This document shows positions 12,996-24,693 of a DNA stretch of 64,000 bases, piece by piece (position 1 is the first letter of the stretch; each line of letters starts with the position of its first letter). The notes beneath the pieces were generated by a model that was not told the origin of the DNA, did not search any database, and saw nothing but the letters and a program-made list of their open reading frames with translations. Both the position numbers and the translations under genes were made by a program. The stretch comes from Galbula dea (taxonomy: Eukaryota > Chordata > Aves > Piciformes > Galbulidae): NCBI GenBank assembly GCA_013399015.1, contig VWZX01010566.1:496001-560000 (forward strand), read 5' to 3'.

Positions 12996-15900
12996 GTAGC
13001 TGTCCCCACTGAAGTAAGGCACAGAATTCCCAGATCCAGCAAAGACTTTTCCATGTTCAGGTTCCACCAGCACCAGTGGACACACCATTGCCTTAGTGCT
13101 CAGGGGGGTGAGCAGGGGTTTATTTTCCTGGATGCAGAACACAGGACAGGGACATCAGCCATGGGCTGAGCTCTGTGCATCCTGAGTCCCACCAGCCCGG
13201 GTTTCTCTCTGGAACCACATTATCTGGTGCTACATCCTTTCATTGCTGTCCCTGGTGCAAGGGGTCAGATTCAATACAGGTGGAAGTGGGTGCAATTTAC
13301 AGGCTGGAGGGAGCTGGAGGAAGGTGTAAATTACTCAAGCACAGACTACCCAAGATTCACTTAAAATTCACTCTGAGCTTGGCACCAGACATTCAGGAGA
13401 TAATCAAGTTTTCCTTTTCGAGAGCTCACGTATTTAAAACCTGCTGTGTTTCATTTCTGCAGTCACAACAATGCTCATTCATAACTAGTTCCCCATGTTT
13501 GATCCCATTAGCATGTGCAGCTCCCTGTTTGATTACTGGGCTAGAACAATGGGATCAAATCTATTCTGGGCTCCAGAATACTGCTTTGTAATGCCTAATA
13601 TTTGATAAGATGTTACAGATAGAGCTTGGCACCTGCCTAGATGTGAGTGCACTTGAATTCTGAGAAACTGAGAGGCAGATCTTGGATAAGCTCAGAATTC
13701 CAAGTGAGCCCTAATTACATGGCAGGCTGGAGCAGACCTTGAGGTCTGCACGTTTCCAGTGGTGGAGTCTTGGCAGCGCTGATGCAAATGCTGTTCCCCA
13801 GCCCTCTCTCAGGCATTCACAACACATTCATCAACTTGTAGTACCTAAGAGCCCTGTCCAACTAGATTTGGAGAACCTCAGTTTGACTCCAGCAGGAGTT
13901 TAGCAATATTAATAACTAATATGAGGTGGATTCCTAACAGGGGTGCTGGGACAACACCCTCTGATGGCTGGGTTCATCTGGTGCAGCCGTGTTTCCATCA
14001 GCCTCCTTCCTCCCATGCGTGCTCAGAGCCATCTTGGCATGCATCAGAAGCATGCAGATCTGGGAGACACTGGTTAATAGTGGGGCCATCTGCTTGGAGC
14101 TTTGCTCAAGAGAAGTGTGAATGCAGTTGCCATGCACTACACTCTTACACACAAAGACCACGAGGTACCAAAACAAAGGAAAACATCTCCTGCTTTCTCC
14201 CTGTTGGTATCTCCCTGTCAGTGTCCCTGCAGCTGGTTTGTCATTCTCATTTAGAAATCTTCATAGAAACAAAATTTGATGGGGAAAAGCTCCACAGTTA
14301 CCACTGCTTGTGCATATAGACACCCATGCACAGCTCTTCCTCTCTGGTGACAGACAGGATATTAATTTCCCACTGCATATGAAACTAATACCAGAAGCGT
14401 AAGAGAAATCCCAACCCTTACAGCCTGGTCTGGATCTCACCTCTTCTGCTAGAACCTAGAGGACAGCTAGCTGTTCCAGTTAAGAAGGAGATAACCCAGA
14501 GCTGCTGAATGGAGAATTAAGCCCAAACTTCAACTTGGCCTGGAACACGGAGCCACAGCCCAGTGCCTCCACAGGACATGGGTGAACTGCTCTGTGCTGC
14601 CCTTACACTTCTGCTGTACTAAACAACTCCTTCAGTTCCCTCCAAGAGAAAAAGCTCTGATGGTTCTTTGTTCCTGTGCAAGGCTGTGTCCTTAGCTTGT
14701 CAGATGGGTCCCTGCTCTTCCATGCTAATAGTCCCTGGGGAATGTGCTGTAATTTATTTAACAGCTGGCAGGCCAGACCTCCCTGCCCTAGATATGCAAG
14801 TGCTGAGTCGGATGTGGAGTGGAGAAGGAAAGTGTCCTGATGGTATAAAGTCAAAGTATCCACCTTGATGAGCCTTCCTAACCCAGGAACTGCCTTCTGC
14901 CCACCAGCCTGCAGACACAGAGAGCTTTTGTCACCAGAGCTTGTTCTGAGCCTCACACTCACCCCAGAAGGCTGGACTCAGCCTTCACTCCTTTATTTGA
15001 GGGCACTGAGATCTACAGTACAGAGAGGGCCCATATTCTCCTCCTTGTTTCACAGAGAGTTGAGTGGGCAGGAGAGTAAGCAAGAAGAGAGGGGTTTTTT
15101 TTCCATCTCTTCAATATGCAAATAGATTAGTGAGCTCAGCTATCTATTCATTGCTTCCAACATACATGACACAGATGATGCTGTTCCCATTGTCAGCCTA
15201 GAAGAGGAGGCTTGATGACAAGGAATTTACTGAGTTTCCATCTGCATAAAGCTGAGATGGTGGTTGGGTGGGGAAAGTCACTGCATTGCAATATGTCAGC
15301 TCCACTGTCTACATCCACAATTGATTAGCTGTTTGGGATCTGAAATGCCAGTCAGACTCCCAGTTATTCCTGCACCATCAGCTCTTAGTGCTGCTTGGTG
15401 TGGCCTCATTTGTATCTACCCAGGGACCTTGCTCCCCAACGTAGGCACAGCTACTGCAACCTGGGCTAGGAAACTGCTGAAGTGAGTGTTCAACCAGCAC
15501 ATGACTCCAGAAAAAGTGTTGAGATTGATTATATATCTATTTCTTAAGTTCCAGTGATGCAAAAAGCATATTAGCATAACTGGGTCAGTTATTTGGCAAC
15601 CAGCACATGTGTGCCTGGGAGGGGAACGTGTGCATGTGTCTGCTGGTTGTGTGCTGCAGAACACATCACCTGCTTGGGGAAGAATAAACCTGTTTAGCCC
15701 AATGCTAAAGAAAGAGGGGAGGGGGGAAGAACAAACCAACCTTCCACAGCTAGCTGATTATGCATTTTCCACGTCAAATTGTCAGCATTTATTCAATTAC
15801 TTCACTCATTACAAGTGTGTTCTTCAACCACTCACCTAAACCCTCTCCCAGCTACTGTCAGCTCCATTACAAGTGACATGTTCCTTCCCCAGGTTCAAAA

Positions 15901-18900
15901 GTGGCTGTGGAAGGTGTGGGGCTTGGGGCTGCTGAGGGAGCACAGCCTCACCCTGGGGATGGAGCTCTGGAGGACCAACGCTGGGGCTTCCTGTGGGCAT
16001 CAGCCTGTGGGTGGGGGTGAGCCCTCCTGGGTGGAGAGGAGGGGAAGGAGTGGTTCTTAAAGCACTGCTATGATCCAAGGCAGGGGTTAGAGGAATTCTC
16101 AGGGCTCAGACAAGGAGATCTCCAGAGCCAAATCTGTAACTCTCAAAGACTTCCATTTGAATAGTGAGTTAGAAGGAAAGTTCCCCTCCTGAGGGGTTTT
16201 TAATTAGAGACCGCTCCTTTAAACACTCCTGGGTTTATCCATCCTTACTCCCCCACAACTGGTAAAGACAAGGAAAGCTCTACCTTCCCCAAAATCAAAT
16301 AAATCTGAAATGCTTCCTGAGCTGATTCACTTGGCTCAGCTCTGATTTGATCTATGAAACAAAAGACAAGGCAAAAGACAATGCAAGAGAAAGCAACATT
16401 ATTTTCCTTGTGTCAAGGTGAAGTGGTTCTTCCCATCACCCAGCCCATCTCTGCTGGGGTTAATGTGCATCAATAATATTTAAATGATCAAAGTTTTTCA
16501 GCAAAGACAGTGATGGGTTGGTGGTTTCGGCTGGGTTTTTTTTTTCTGGCTTGTCATGCTTGTTTTCCTTAAGGAGGCACTGACCTGCTGTAGTCCAGCC
16601 TTGCAGTTTGGCAGGCAGGAGCCTCCTGTGAAGCGTTTATCTCCCTCCCAGAACAGCAGCCTCATGTTTCCTTGCACGACAACCTTCCCTTAGCCTAAAA
16701 TGCTTTGCATCCCATTTCCTTGATCTGGCTAAGTGCTTGCATGCTGAAAATCCCACCCTCCCTCCAGCTGTCCTTCTGGCAGGAAAGAGACAGCCTCTTC
16801 TCTCCAGAGAGTACAGTCATTGCTCCTTTGGTTATCTAATCGGGGAGGGCTAAATTCACCCAGGGCCATGCCAAACCCTCTGAGCTGCACAAAATGCATC
16901 CCCAGTCCTGTGCAGGAGGGAGGGTGTGAGGCAGGGAGCTGGGGGAAGCCTCCCCTCCCGCAGCAGATGCTTTCTGCCATCTCCCCGGGAGCTTTCATAA
17001 AGGAACAAAAAGAAAAAAAACAAACGTGGAGTACTCCAGAGAGTGAAACATTTGGTTCTTCCTTCTCCTTCTCACCGGGGTATGTGTGTGCCCAGGAGCT
17101 CCTCCTGCTCATCCAGCCCTGAGGCCAGAGCAGCAGTGTGTGGGGAGGGCAAGGAGAGAACTATCCCCCACCCACCCTCCTGGACTGCCTGTACCAAAGC
17201 ACTCTGTTACTCAGCTTCTCAGGCTTTGTGTGGGTTTTCCAGCATTTCTCCTAACTACAAAGTATTATGTCTCTCTGCCTTTTAAAACTCAGTGATTTTT
17301 GCCTTTGCACCGTGCACAAGGAACTGGGAAGCACAAACCTTCCCATCTCCACCAAGCCGGAAGCTTTCTTCCCCTCCAGCTTGCTAAGAACAAGAGGCCA
17401 GGACAAAGGTAGTGAGATGAGACACATCCCCCCTGATAAACCCAGGGTTCAAGCAGCCTTCCTCCTTCCACCATCCCTCAACCACAAGCACCTACAGCCA
17501 TTTCCTTCTCTTTTCTCTGCAAACTTCTCCAGGGAGGTCCCAGTGGGCTGAGGAAGCTACAGCTAGAACAAAACTTTGGGCTGAGCTGGGCTTGTCCAGT
17601 ATTACCCAGAGACCCTCCCTTGCAAAGGGTCTTCCACCTGCTCCTGTGCTCAGAGCACAGTTAGGAGCCTTGTGTTTCCACCTACTAAAATGCTTACTCA
17701 CTTGCAGGAGGCACTTTGACATCCTTGGCCGTGCATTGCTAGATAAGGACTATAAAAAGAACCTATTGCTGTTCTAGGTGATACAGCAATCTGTATCCTC
17801 AGATGAAAGATCTCTTATGAGCCTGGTTATGATTCTGGCAGTAATCTGGGATCTCTCTCCACAGACTCGACTCAGCTCACACAGGGGCTGCGAGGTGTCA
17901 CGGTTACCTTCTGTTGTTTCACTCCACCCTCCACCAGCCCAGGTCAGGAAAACACTTCCCTCTTCTCCCCTGCATGTCAAAAGCACCATTTGCCATTTAG
18001 ATTTCAGGAGCCGAATATAGCCACAGTGTAAACAGGTGCGAGACTGCATATGTCAATAGAATTACACCTGCCTGTAATGGGTTTACATTTGGCCCTTGAG
18101 CCCTGGGGATTCCTCTGGGAGCACAGGCTGGATTAAATATTAAGGACCTCGTTCTCCACCCTGCCTGCACTGTCATAATTAAATCTCAGAGCAGAGCCAT
18201 TGACTTCCAACCACGCTCACTCTCCTCGAGTGAGGAGGTCGTGCTCGGTGCAGGGAGGGGGCAGAGCCCCCCAAGGACAAGCACATCCATTCTGCTCCTA
18301 GTAGAAATTTCACCCAGAAGGAAACGATATCCAGCATTCAATGTTTGCAAAACGATCTTGAGAAAAAAAGAATGCAAATGGGCTGAAATTAAGCATTCGC
18401 TGCAACTCTTCCTCATCCCTTCCTGCCCGTGACAGCAGCACTACCGGCTGCTCTGCCGCTGCATCCTTTGGGCTCCTGAGCCTCTAAGTGCCACAGTCCA
18501 GCTCTCTCCTTCCCAGCAGGAGAACCCTCGTGGGAGCCAAACCTCTCTGTCTGTCCCGGGAGCGGGACCGGCACAATTCCCCATCCTCAGAGCCTATTTA
18601 TTCCTGGATCTCCTGAATTCTCTGTGTACCCTTGGATGAACCCCACGGCTGCTGCCAGCCTCTGCGATGAGTTAATTCTGGTGACTTACCCTGAGCAGAG
18701 GCTTTTACCTGTGTCTATACAAGTCTCACAGCTAAGTCTGATCTCTGGAGCTTGCAGGGCTGGGAGAAAACGACTTTGGGCTTTCGTTAAATGCCATGTA
18801 GTTTACAAGTGTGACGACTCTCACTGTGCTGTTATTCTTCCCGATTGAAACCTAATGGTGCGTGCATGTCACTTAACTCCGATGTCAATAATCAGCACCA

Positions 18901-20139
18901 CCACTTGGTCTTTGCCGTGGCTATTAGAGGGAATGAAAATGAAATACAGACTCCTTTTTATCCTGTTACGGTACCATAATAACTAATAAAGGAGTAATAA
19001 GTGAGACGTGGGGAATTTCCAGGGGACTCATTACTACAGAGGAGACCTAAAGGCACAAAGTGAAATCCAGGAATATTAGCCAGCCCTGAATTCCCAACCA
19101 GGGCTTCTCACTTGAAGCAATGCTGCTGCTACTGTAAAATAAGTGTTTACAGAAATAATTATCATATGGAAACCAACACTCTGTGCCCTGACCAGAGGAG
19201 TGGAGACTGAGCCAGAATCCAAGTCAGCCTTGCAAGTAAAGCCCACTCTGTGCATCAGTGTAGCATCAAGGCTGGGCCACAGGCAAGACAGACTCTGGCA
19301 TTTCATAAATCTCACTTATGCTCCAGCGTACGGGAAACATTTCCCAGGAGAGCTCTAAATCACCTCTTGCCTGGGCACAGGATGGATCATGCCTTTTCCA
19401 GGGACTCTTGGATGGGGGAAGCCACCTAGTGACCTCAGAGCAGTGGACCAAGGGAAATCATATAGCACAACACTGAGTTGATGAGATTGTAAACCACATG
19501 CAAGGTGGACAATGCACTTTCTAGCTTAGAAATGATTGAACTCTTGGTTAGGAAGGCACAGGCAGTGTTTGCTGGAGGTGTACATGGGGGGCACTGGGGA
19601 CCCGCTGGTTTTCCTCCCTAGAAATGAGCCCTCATTTACGGACGTGCATGTCAAAAACCTGTCGCTGCTTAGGAATGATTCTGCCTCCAGCATCTGCCTG
19701 GACCTTTACCTGTCACAATTTTGTCCACCCTGTCCATAGCTGGAGCCTCCTCTGCCTCGACACAGGAGAGTTGAGCTAAGGAACACCTACATCTTCTACA
19801 CCCCCATTCCAGAAGATGTCATCACACCTTCCAGCCCCACATGTTAATCCCTCGCTTTACCAAAGGAAAAACAACTGGTTTGGTTCAATCCCAAAGCACA
19901 TTCCCACCATCACCACAGCATTTTCCCAGCCATCTGATTTCCCCAGCTCTAGAGTCCCTGCTTTGTTTATCCTATTAATTCCAACCACCCCCTCTTCCCC
20001 CAGCACACACACGCACGCACGCAGCCTCATTCTACAGCATCTTCTTCACCAGCAGAAGCATCCCCCAAAATATTCAGGGCACACCAAAGGAGAACTTCCA
20101 CGGGTGGGGAAATCCTCGTGACTAGAGCTTGAGCTTGTC
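12996..20139. other. Upstream intergenic DNA, no gene recognised
   Basis: No supported coding exon, tRNA or rRNA is visible. A (CA)/(CG CA)-type short repeat is at about 20003-20023. The stretch at about 18880-19060 mixes AT-rich homeodomain-like words (TAATAACTAATAAAGG) with retained CpGs; it may be a conserved regulatory element, but I cannot test conservation here. Confidence 0.5.
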
Positions 20140-20445
20140 TTCAGCTTGTCTTTTTTTTCCCCCCTTACAGTAAATATGATCTCATCAGTTTTTAAATATA
20201 TTTTGAGATTAAATTGGGTTTATTATTCCTAATTTTTATTTTTAAAATTGTTTTTATTTTTAAATGGTTTTTAGTTTTCTTATTTTTTAAGTTTTAATGG
20301 CTTTCCTTTTTCTTTTTAAAATGGCTTTTGTTTTTCTTGGTTTTAATTTTCTTTTAAAAACTGCTGTTATTTTTTAACGATCATTTTTTACTTATTTAAA
20401 GCCTTAAAGGGGGAAAAATACAAAAAACAAAAACAAAAACAAAAG
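20140..20445. repeat. T-rich then A-rich low-complexity block next to promoter
   Basis: From 20147 to about 20400 the + strand is dominated by runs of T broken by short AAA or GG words. At about 20401 the composition flips to an A-rich stretch with repeated CAAAAA units (about 20418-20444). It ends where CpG-rich sequence begins. Poly(dA:dT)-rich DNA tends to exclude nucleosomes (established for such tracts in general), so it may be part of the promoter architecture; that is inference. Confidence 0.7.
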
Positions 20446-21330
20446 AGAAGGCAAATCCCCACCGAGGAGCAGCTCTGCCGTTACCTAACCAGCCACCGGG
20501 ACATAGCGGATGCTGCACCGCGGTACCGACGGAGCCGGGCTGAAGGCTCCCCGCTCGCAGCCTCCTCTTCCTCGGGTGCTTCTCCTCCCTCTCTCCTCCC
20601 TCCCTCTCCCCCTCCCCGTCCCCGCTCGCATTTCCTCCCTGCACCTTTAAGAAGCACATTCCTGCCCGGTGGGATGCTCTCTGCTAAAGCTGCACAGAGG
20701 AAGTTACGCAGCCGGGATCAGGCACGGAGATAAAAGCTCCGATTGTGATTGAAAGTGAGAGCAAAAGGGATTTCAGCCTCGGCATTAACTTGCCAAAGGA
20801 GCTGGGGATTGCACAAAGCTTCCCCAGCCATCTGCCCTCGGGGGCACAGCGCCTGCTGCCCGGGCTGGGGGGTTTAGGAGGGGGTGTTTTGGGGAGGGGG
20901 GTTCCCCCCAGCCCCGAAGTTCACAGCTCCACCGGGAGCCCCGCACCGCAGAGCTCCCTTCTCCTCCTTCTCCTCCCGGTAAGGACCTGCAGCGCCGAGC
21001 ACCGGCCAACACGGGGGGGTGTGGGGGGGAAAGGATCGGGGAGAAAGGTGGGCTGGGGGTTGGGGGGAGCGGCGAGTAGCCCTCAGCTCCTAAACACTAG
21101 CATTCCCCTCTCCCAGACAGCAGCATCTCTTATTCCCGGGTACCAGCATCGCCTCCCAGAGCCTCCCAGGAACCTCCGAAGTTGCTCCATGCTCTCCTGG
21201 GGTTCCCCCAGGCTGTCCCCCCACCCTGCCCGGGACCCATCACAGGCTAGGCTCTTTATTTTGCCTCCTCGGAGTTTGCAGAGGAGGGTTGAAGGCTGCT
21301 TCTGCTCTGCCGCTTTAATACAGCCTCGAA
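20446..21330 (+). promoter_or_regulatory. CpG-rich probable NTNG2 promoter region
   Basis: This is the only long non-exonic stretch in the window with clearly raised CpG density (for example around 20515-20545 and 20900-21080), against a CpG-poor background. It contains pyrimidine-rich CT runs at 20575-20640, a GATAAAAG TATA-like word at 20729-20736, and a consensus 5' splice site at 20979. Its place 3.5 kb upstream of the signal-peptide exon, with netrin-G genes known to start with a non-coding exon, makes it the best candidate for the transcription start. The exact start site cannot be read from sequence. Confidence 0.6.
20760..20978 (+). other. NTNG2: Predicted non-coding exon 1 (5' UTR) of NTNG2
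   Basis: The right end is fixed by a good donor, CCCG|GTAAGGAC, with GT at 20979-20980. The left end is a guess, placed about 25-30 bases after the TATA-like word at 20729. The next acceptor that could join it is at 24453-24454 (CTCGCCCAG), just upstream of the first ATG. No in-frame protein is expected here; the long open frame crossing this region reads straight through the donor and is not supported. Other first exons or start sites within the CpG-rich block remain possible. Confidence 0.4.
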
Positions 21331-24300
21331 AAGTCCTTTAGTGTAAAAAAAAAAATAAATAAATAAAATGCAAAACCAAAACCAACCAGCCCCGGGAGGG
21401 GTTTGGGGGTGAAGCCACATCGCTTTGCCTGGAACTGCAAACGCATTCAGGAGAAGTGGCAGAATGGGACATTTACAGGGGGTTTTCCTGCTTCTCTGAG
21501 CTCTGCGAGGTTTGTCAGGAGGGTCCTAGGCACATCGCGGCAAGGCGAGGGCTCCTCAACTTTGTTTTTCAGGGATGGAAAAAGAAAGAAAAACCGCCGC
21601 TGGATGAGGGCTGAGGGGGTGGGGAGGAGGAGGGTTCTGGAGGCAACACTTCGAAAGGAAAACTCCTTCACTGAGTTTACTTTCAGCCCTTAATTGCAGA
21701 GCAGCTCGGTTGTTGCTCAGCCGTGTCCCTTGATTTCAATAGGGTGTTAATCCAATAATAATAATAAAAAAGGAACCAGCGAAGTCCAGAAACAATCTAA
21801 TTCTCTGTTTTTAATACCCTGGCTAGCAGTCCCCGGTGACTGCCGAGTACTCCTCAAAGCAAACAAAGAGCATTGATTCGGTTTGTTCCCACGAGCTGCA
21901 GCCTCGTAATAACATCAGATGAAGATTTATTTTCTAAGAAAATCAAACCCCAAATCCAGCAGGACAAAGCCTTTCATTCCCAGAGTCTCTCCCTGCCCTT
22001 GCCAATGAGCTCAGCTCAGCTCAGCGCCACACTGGACGACTCCTCCTGCACGGGGACCAGCGAGTCCTGCCCCGCAGGGAGCTGAGGCACTGGCAGGAAA
22101 CACCTTTTTCCAGCAAATCTTGATTTCCCTGGGAATCTCTGACATTTAAACTAGCAGAACAAGACACTAATGGATATTATAGATCCTTTCTTTCCAGGTT
22201 TTCTTTTTCCCTGACAGCCATTCAAATGTAATTGTTAAGGCTATGAAAATAGATCCATAAAGTTAGCCCCGGAGTCCTCATTAAGTCTCCCCCAGCTTGT
22301 TTTCTACACCACGCTGGAGCCTCACACTTTCTGCTGTTATTAGGCACTTGGCTGTGACCAGTTTGATGTAATAATTAGGAACTGACTTGTTAGAACTGAC
22401 AAGGCAGCTCTGATGTCAGCAGGACTGATAAACACTCTGTCACACCGGCTTATTATTTTTACTACATTTACTCATAATGTAAAAATAGCAGCCAGACTAT
22501 TCTTTCTCTGGGAGTTTATTCAGGTCCAACACAGCTATCACAGGCTCTTCTTGGAGAGCTGGTGATGAAGCATGAGAGATAGCTTCTCTTTTCTCAACTC
22601 ATTCATCTCCATCAGCGATCTTCCAACCCAAACAGGGGGGGAAAGGGAGATGCTAGCAGAGCGACACAAAGCCCCAAACATGGATCAATAGCATCTCTGA
22701 ACATGGACTTTTGTGAGCTATAGGGACTGAGCTTTATGAGGAGGCAAAGACTAAATGTGCTGCTGAGACAAACCTCCTTAAATTGTGGAAGAAAACTTGG
22801 GGAATCAAACAGAAAGGGAATTATCCAGAGCTAAATTTCTATTCTGTCTCCCACCTCCTCATTTGATATCTCTCTCCTGGATCTAATGCTGAGAGAGGGT
22901 TGGACTTTTTGTGTTTGTTTGGTTTTTTTCCCCCCCCTCCAGTTCTTTGTCATTTTATTTTGTAATTACTTTGTATTTTTATAGCTCTACTGGAAAGACA
23001 ACAAAATTGCAGAAATGTTGCTCTAACCTGAAATGAATACTGGGAAGGTCATTGCTCTTTGTATTAGGTGAACCTTAAATGTTATTAGGACTTTAAATTG
23101 TTTTTTATTAAATGTTATTGTTCAGATACATCATAGGTGGGGATGCTGGACAATGTATCTGTCTCCCCAGCTGTCTTATTTATTTGCTTATTGTTTTAAG
23201 GCTATCAATTTGTCTGTCTGTCCCTGCTCTGGGTCTACATATTCTCTGTCTTCTAATGACCTATAGCTGCTTTTTGATATTATTTGAAAACCCATTAGAG
23301 CTCTTGTTGTCCAGCTGCTGTTACAACCTTAAATGGGGCGATGCTCCTTCCCATCTCCCAAACAGCACAAGAGCCATAAGCATCTTACTATGGATTTCTT
23401 TTTATTAAAGTTGTATATCTCCCTCTTACCAGAGCCTGGCTCGGAGCTTGGGAAGCTCAGCCAAGGGCTGTGGCTCCCAGGGGACTCCTGTTCTTACAAG
23501 TCTTCTTGTTCCAGCCACCCTCCCCTTGCTCCCAGCTAATTTGTCTCTCCATTTGTTTTAGGGGCAGCCTGCTAATGAACTCTCCCTTTGCCCTGACCAT
23601 GACACAGAGAGGAGACCTCAGGTAGCAGCATGGTTTGTAGCTGAAGGCTTTGGGAACTCGATGCTCAGTTGCCAAGAGGCAGAGTCGGACAGAAATCCTC
23701 TCCTGCCAGTCCCTTACCGGTGCTGCCAGACACGGAGGGAGAAGCAGGAAGGGCAGAGCTGCTCCTGGCAAGCCACTGACCACCGGCATCCTGCTGGGAC
23801 TGCTGCGGATCTTGCCACCCCACACATTAATATTGACACAACCATCCTCTGGAAGAAAGGAATTTTAACTCCAACAAGCCTTCTCTCTTATCAGAGTTGT
23901 GCTGGCCACCAGATGCTACATTTGTCTTTTCTATTAATGCTCAAAAGCCTCAGTAGTTAAAGGCAACAAAAGCACAGTTTAAGGCACTTCCCGCAGCAAC
24001 GCATTCACAGCAGACAAGAAGGCTGAGGAAAACCTGATCCAGCACCATCTCCCAGCCCCTCCAATTTACTCCTATCAAATTTCATCAGCATCTCAGAACT
24101 TGATCTTTCTATTGATTGACTGGAGTCACCTCTAGATATTTTCATGCTGATTTGGAAGCCCTTTCATACAACCAAAGGAGGGGGGGGGGGAAATGAGGCC
24201 AAGGAAGACTTTTAACCACTGATCAGCAACTCCAGGCAAAACTTTCCCAACCAAGCAATTTGCAAAGTTGGCTTCTGTGCCGAGAGAAACTTTCCACATC

Positions 24301-24454
24301 CAGAGGCAGCGTGCAGAGTGGGACCATTCCTGTTATCACTTGGATCTCCTTCACCTGGATCATTTTTAGATGAGGAGTTTCCATGCTGATCCCCACAGCA
24401 ACCCCTAGCCCAGTAGCTGCCTTCCTCGGGACTCACGGCACTGCCCTCGCCCAG
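20979..24454 (+). other. NTNG2 intron 1 (predicted)
   Basis: Contains an AAAT-type simple repeat (about 21341-21368), a C-run at about 22930, and a run of ten G at about 24181-24190. The block at about 22140-22520 is AT-rich with homeodomain-like and GATA-like words (TAATAATTAGG, CTGATAAACA) and may be a conserved intronic element. No coding exon is recognised. Confidence 0.5.
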
Positions 24455-24480
24455 GGATCCCACACTTGGCTGCAGCTGCC
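24455..24480 (+). other. NTNG2: 5' UTR part of NTNG2 exon 2
   Basis: Lies between the likely acceptor (AG at 24453-24454) and the start codon at 24481. The acceptor is preceded by a moderately pyrimidine-rich tract. An alternative upstream acceptor would lengthen this UTR without changing the protein. Confidence 0.5.
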
Positions 24481-24693
24481 ATGCTCTACCTGCTCCCTTT
24501 CCTCTTGCACTGTCTTCCCTTGGCCATGGGACAGTATGACATTTGCAAGTCCTGGGTGACCACGGATGATGGCCCATCCTGGGAGTTTTATGCTTGTCAA
24601 CCCAAGGCCATGAGGATGAAGGATTACGTGACAGTACGGGTGGACCCAGCGGGAATCACTTGTGGGGACCCACCGGAGAGATTCTGCACCCAC
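24481..24693 (+). CDS. NTNG2: Netrin-G2, exon 2: signal peptide and start of laminin N-terminal domain
   Basis: This exon encodes residues 1-71. Residues 1-17 form a signal peptide (MLYLLPFLLHCLPLAMG) with the predicted cut just before QYDICKSW, the start of the mature netrin-G chain. The rest begins the laminin N-terminal (domain VI) fold and carries four cysteines in DIC, YAC, ITC and RFC. The words DICKSWVTTD, WEFYACQPK and ITCGDPPERFC match netrin-G2 rather than netrin-G1, whose equivalent region reads differently. I chose the ATG at 24481 because the hydrophobic signal peptide starts there; the in-frame triplets just upstream are not ATG. The exon ends at a consensus donor (CAC|GTAAGTG) in phase 0. 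Reading on past it runs into intron. The mature protein sits at the neuronal surface on a GPI anchor (family knowledge) and binds the postsynaptic LRR protein NGL-2/LRRC4. Confidence 0.95.

Noticed and set aside
20745..21341. 198-codon + strand frame in the CpG-rich region
   Set aside because: Low-complexity Pro/Ser/Gly/Arg composition typical of CpG-island DNA; it crosses a consensus splice donor and resembles no family I know.
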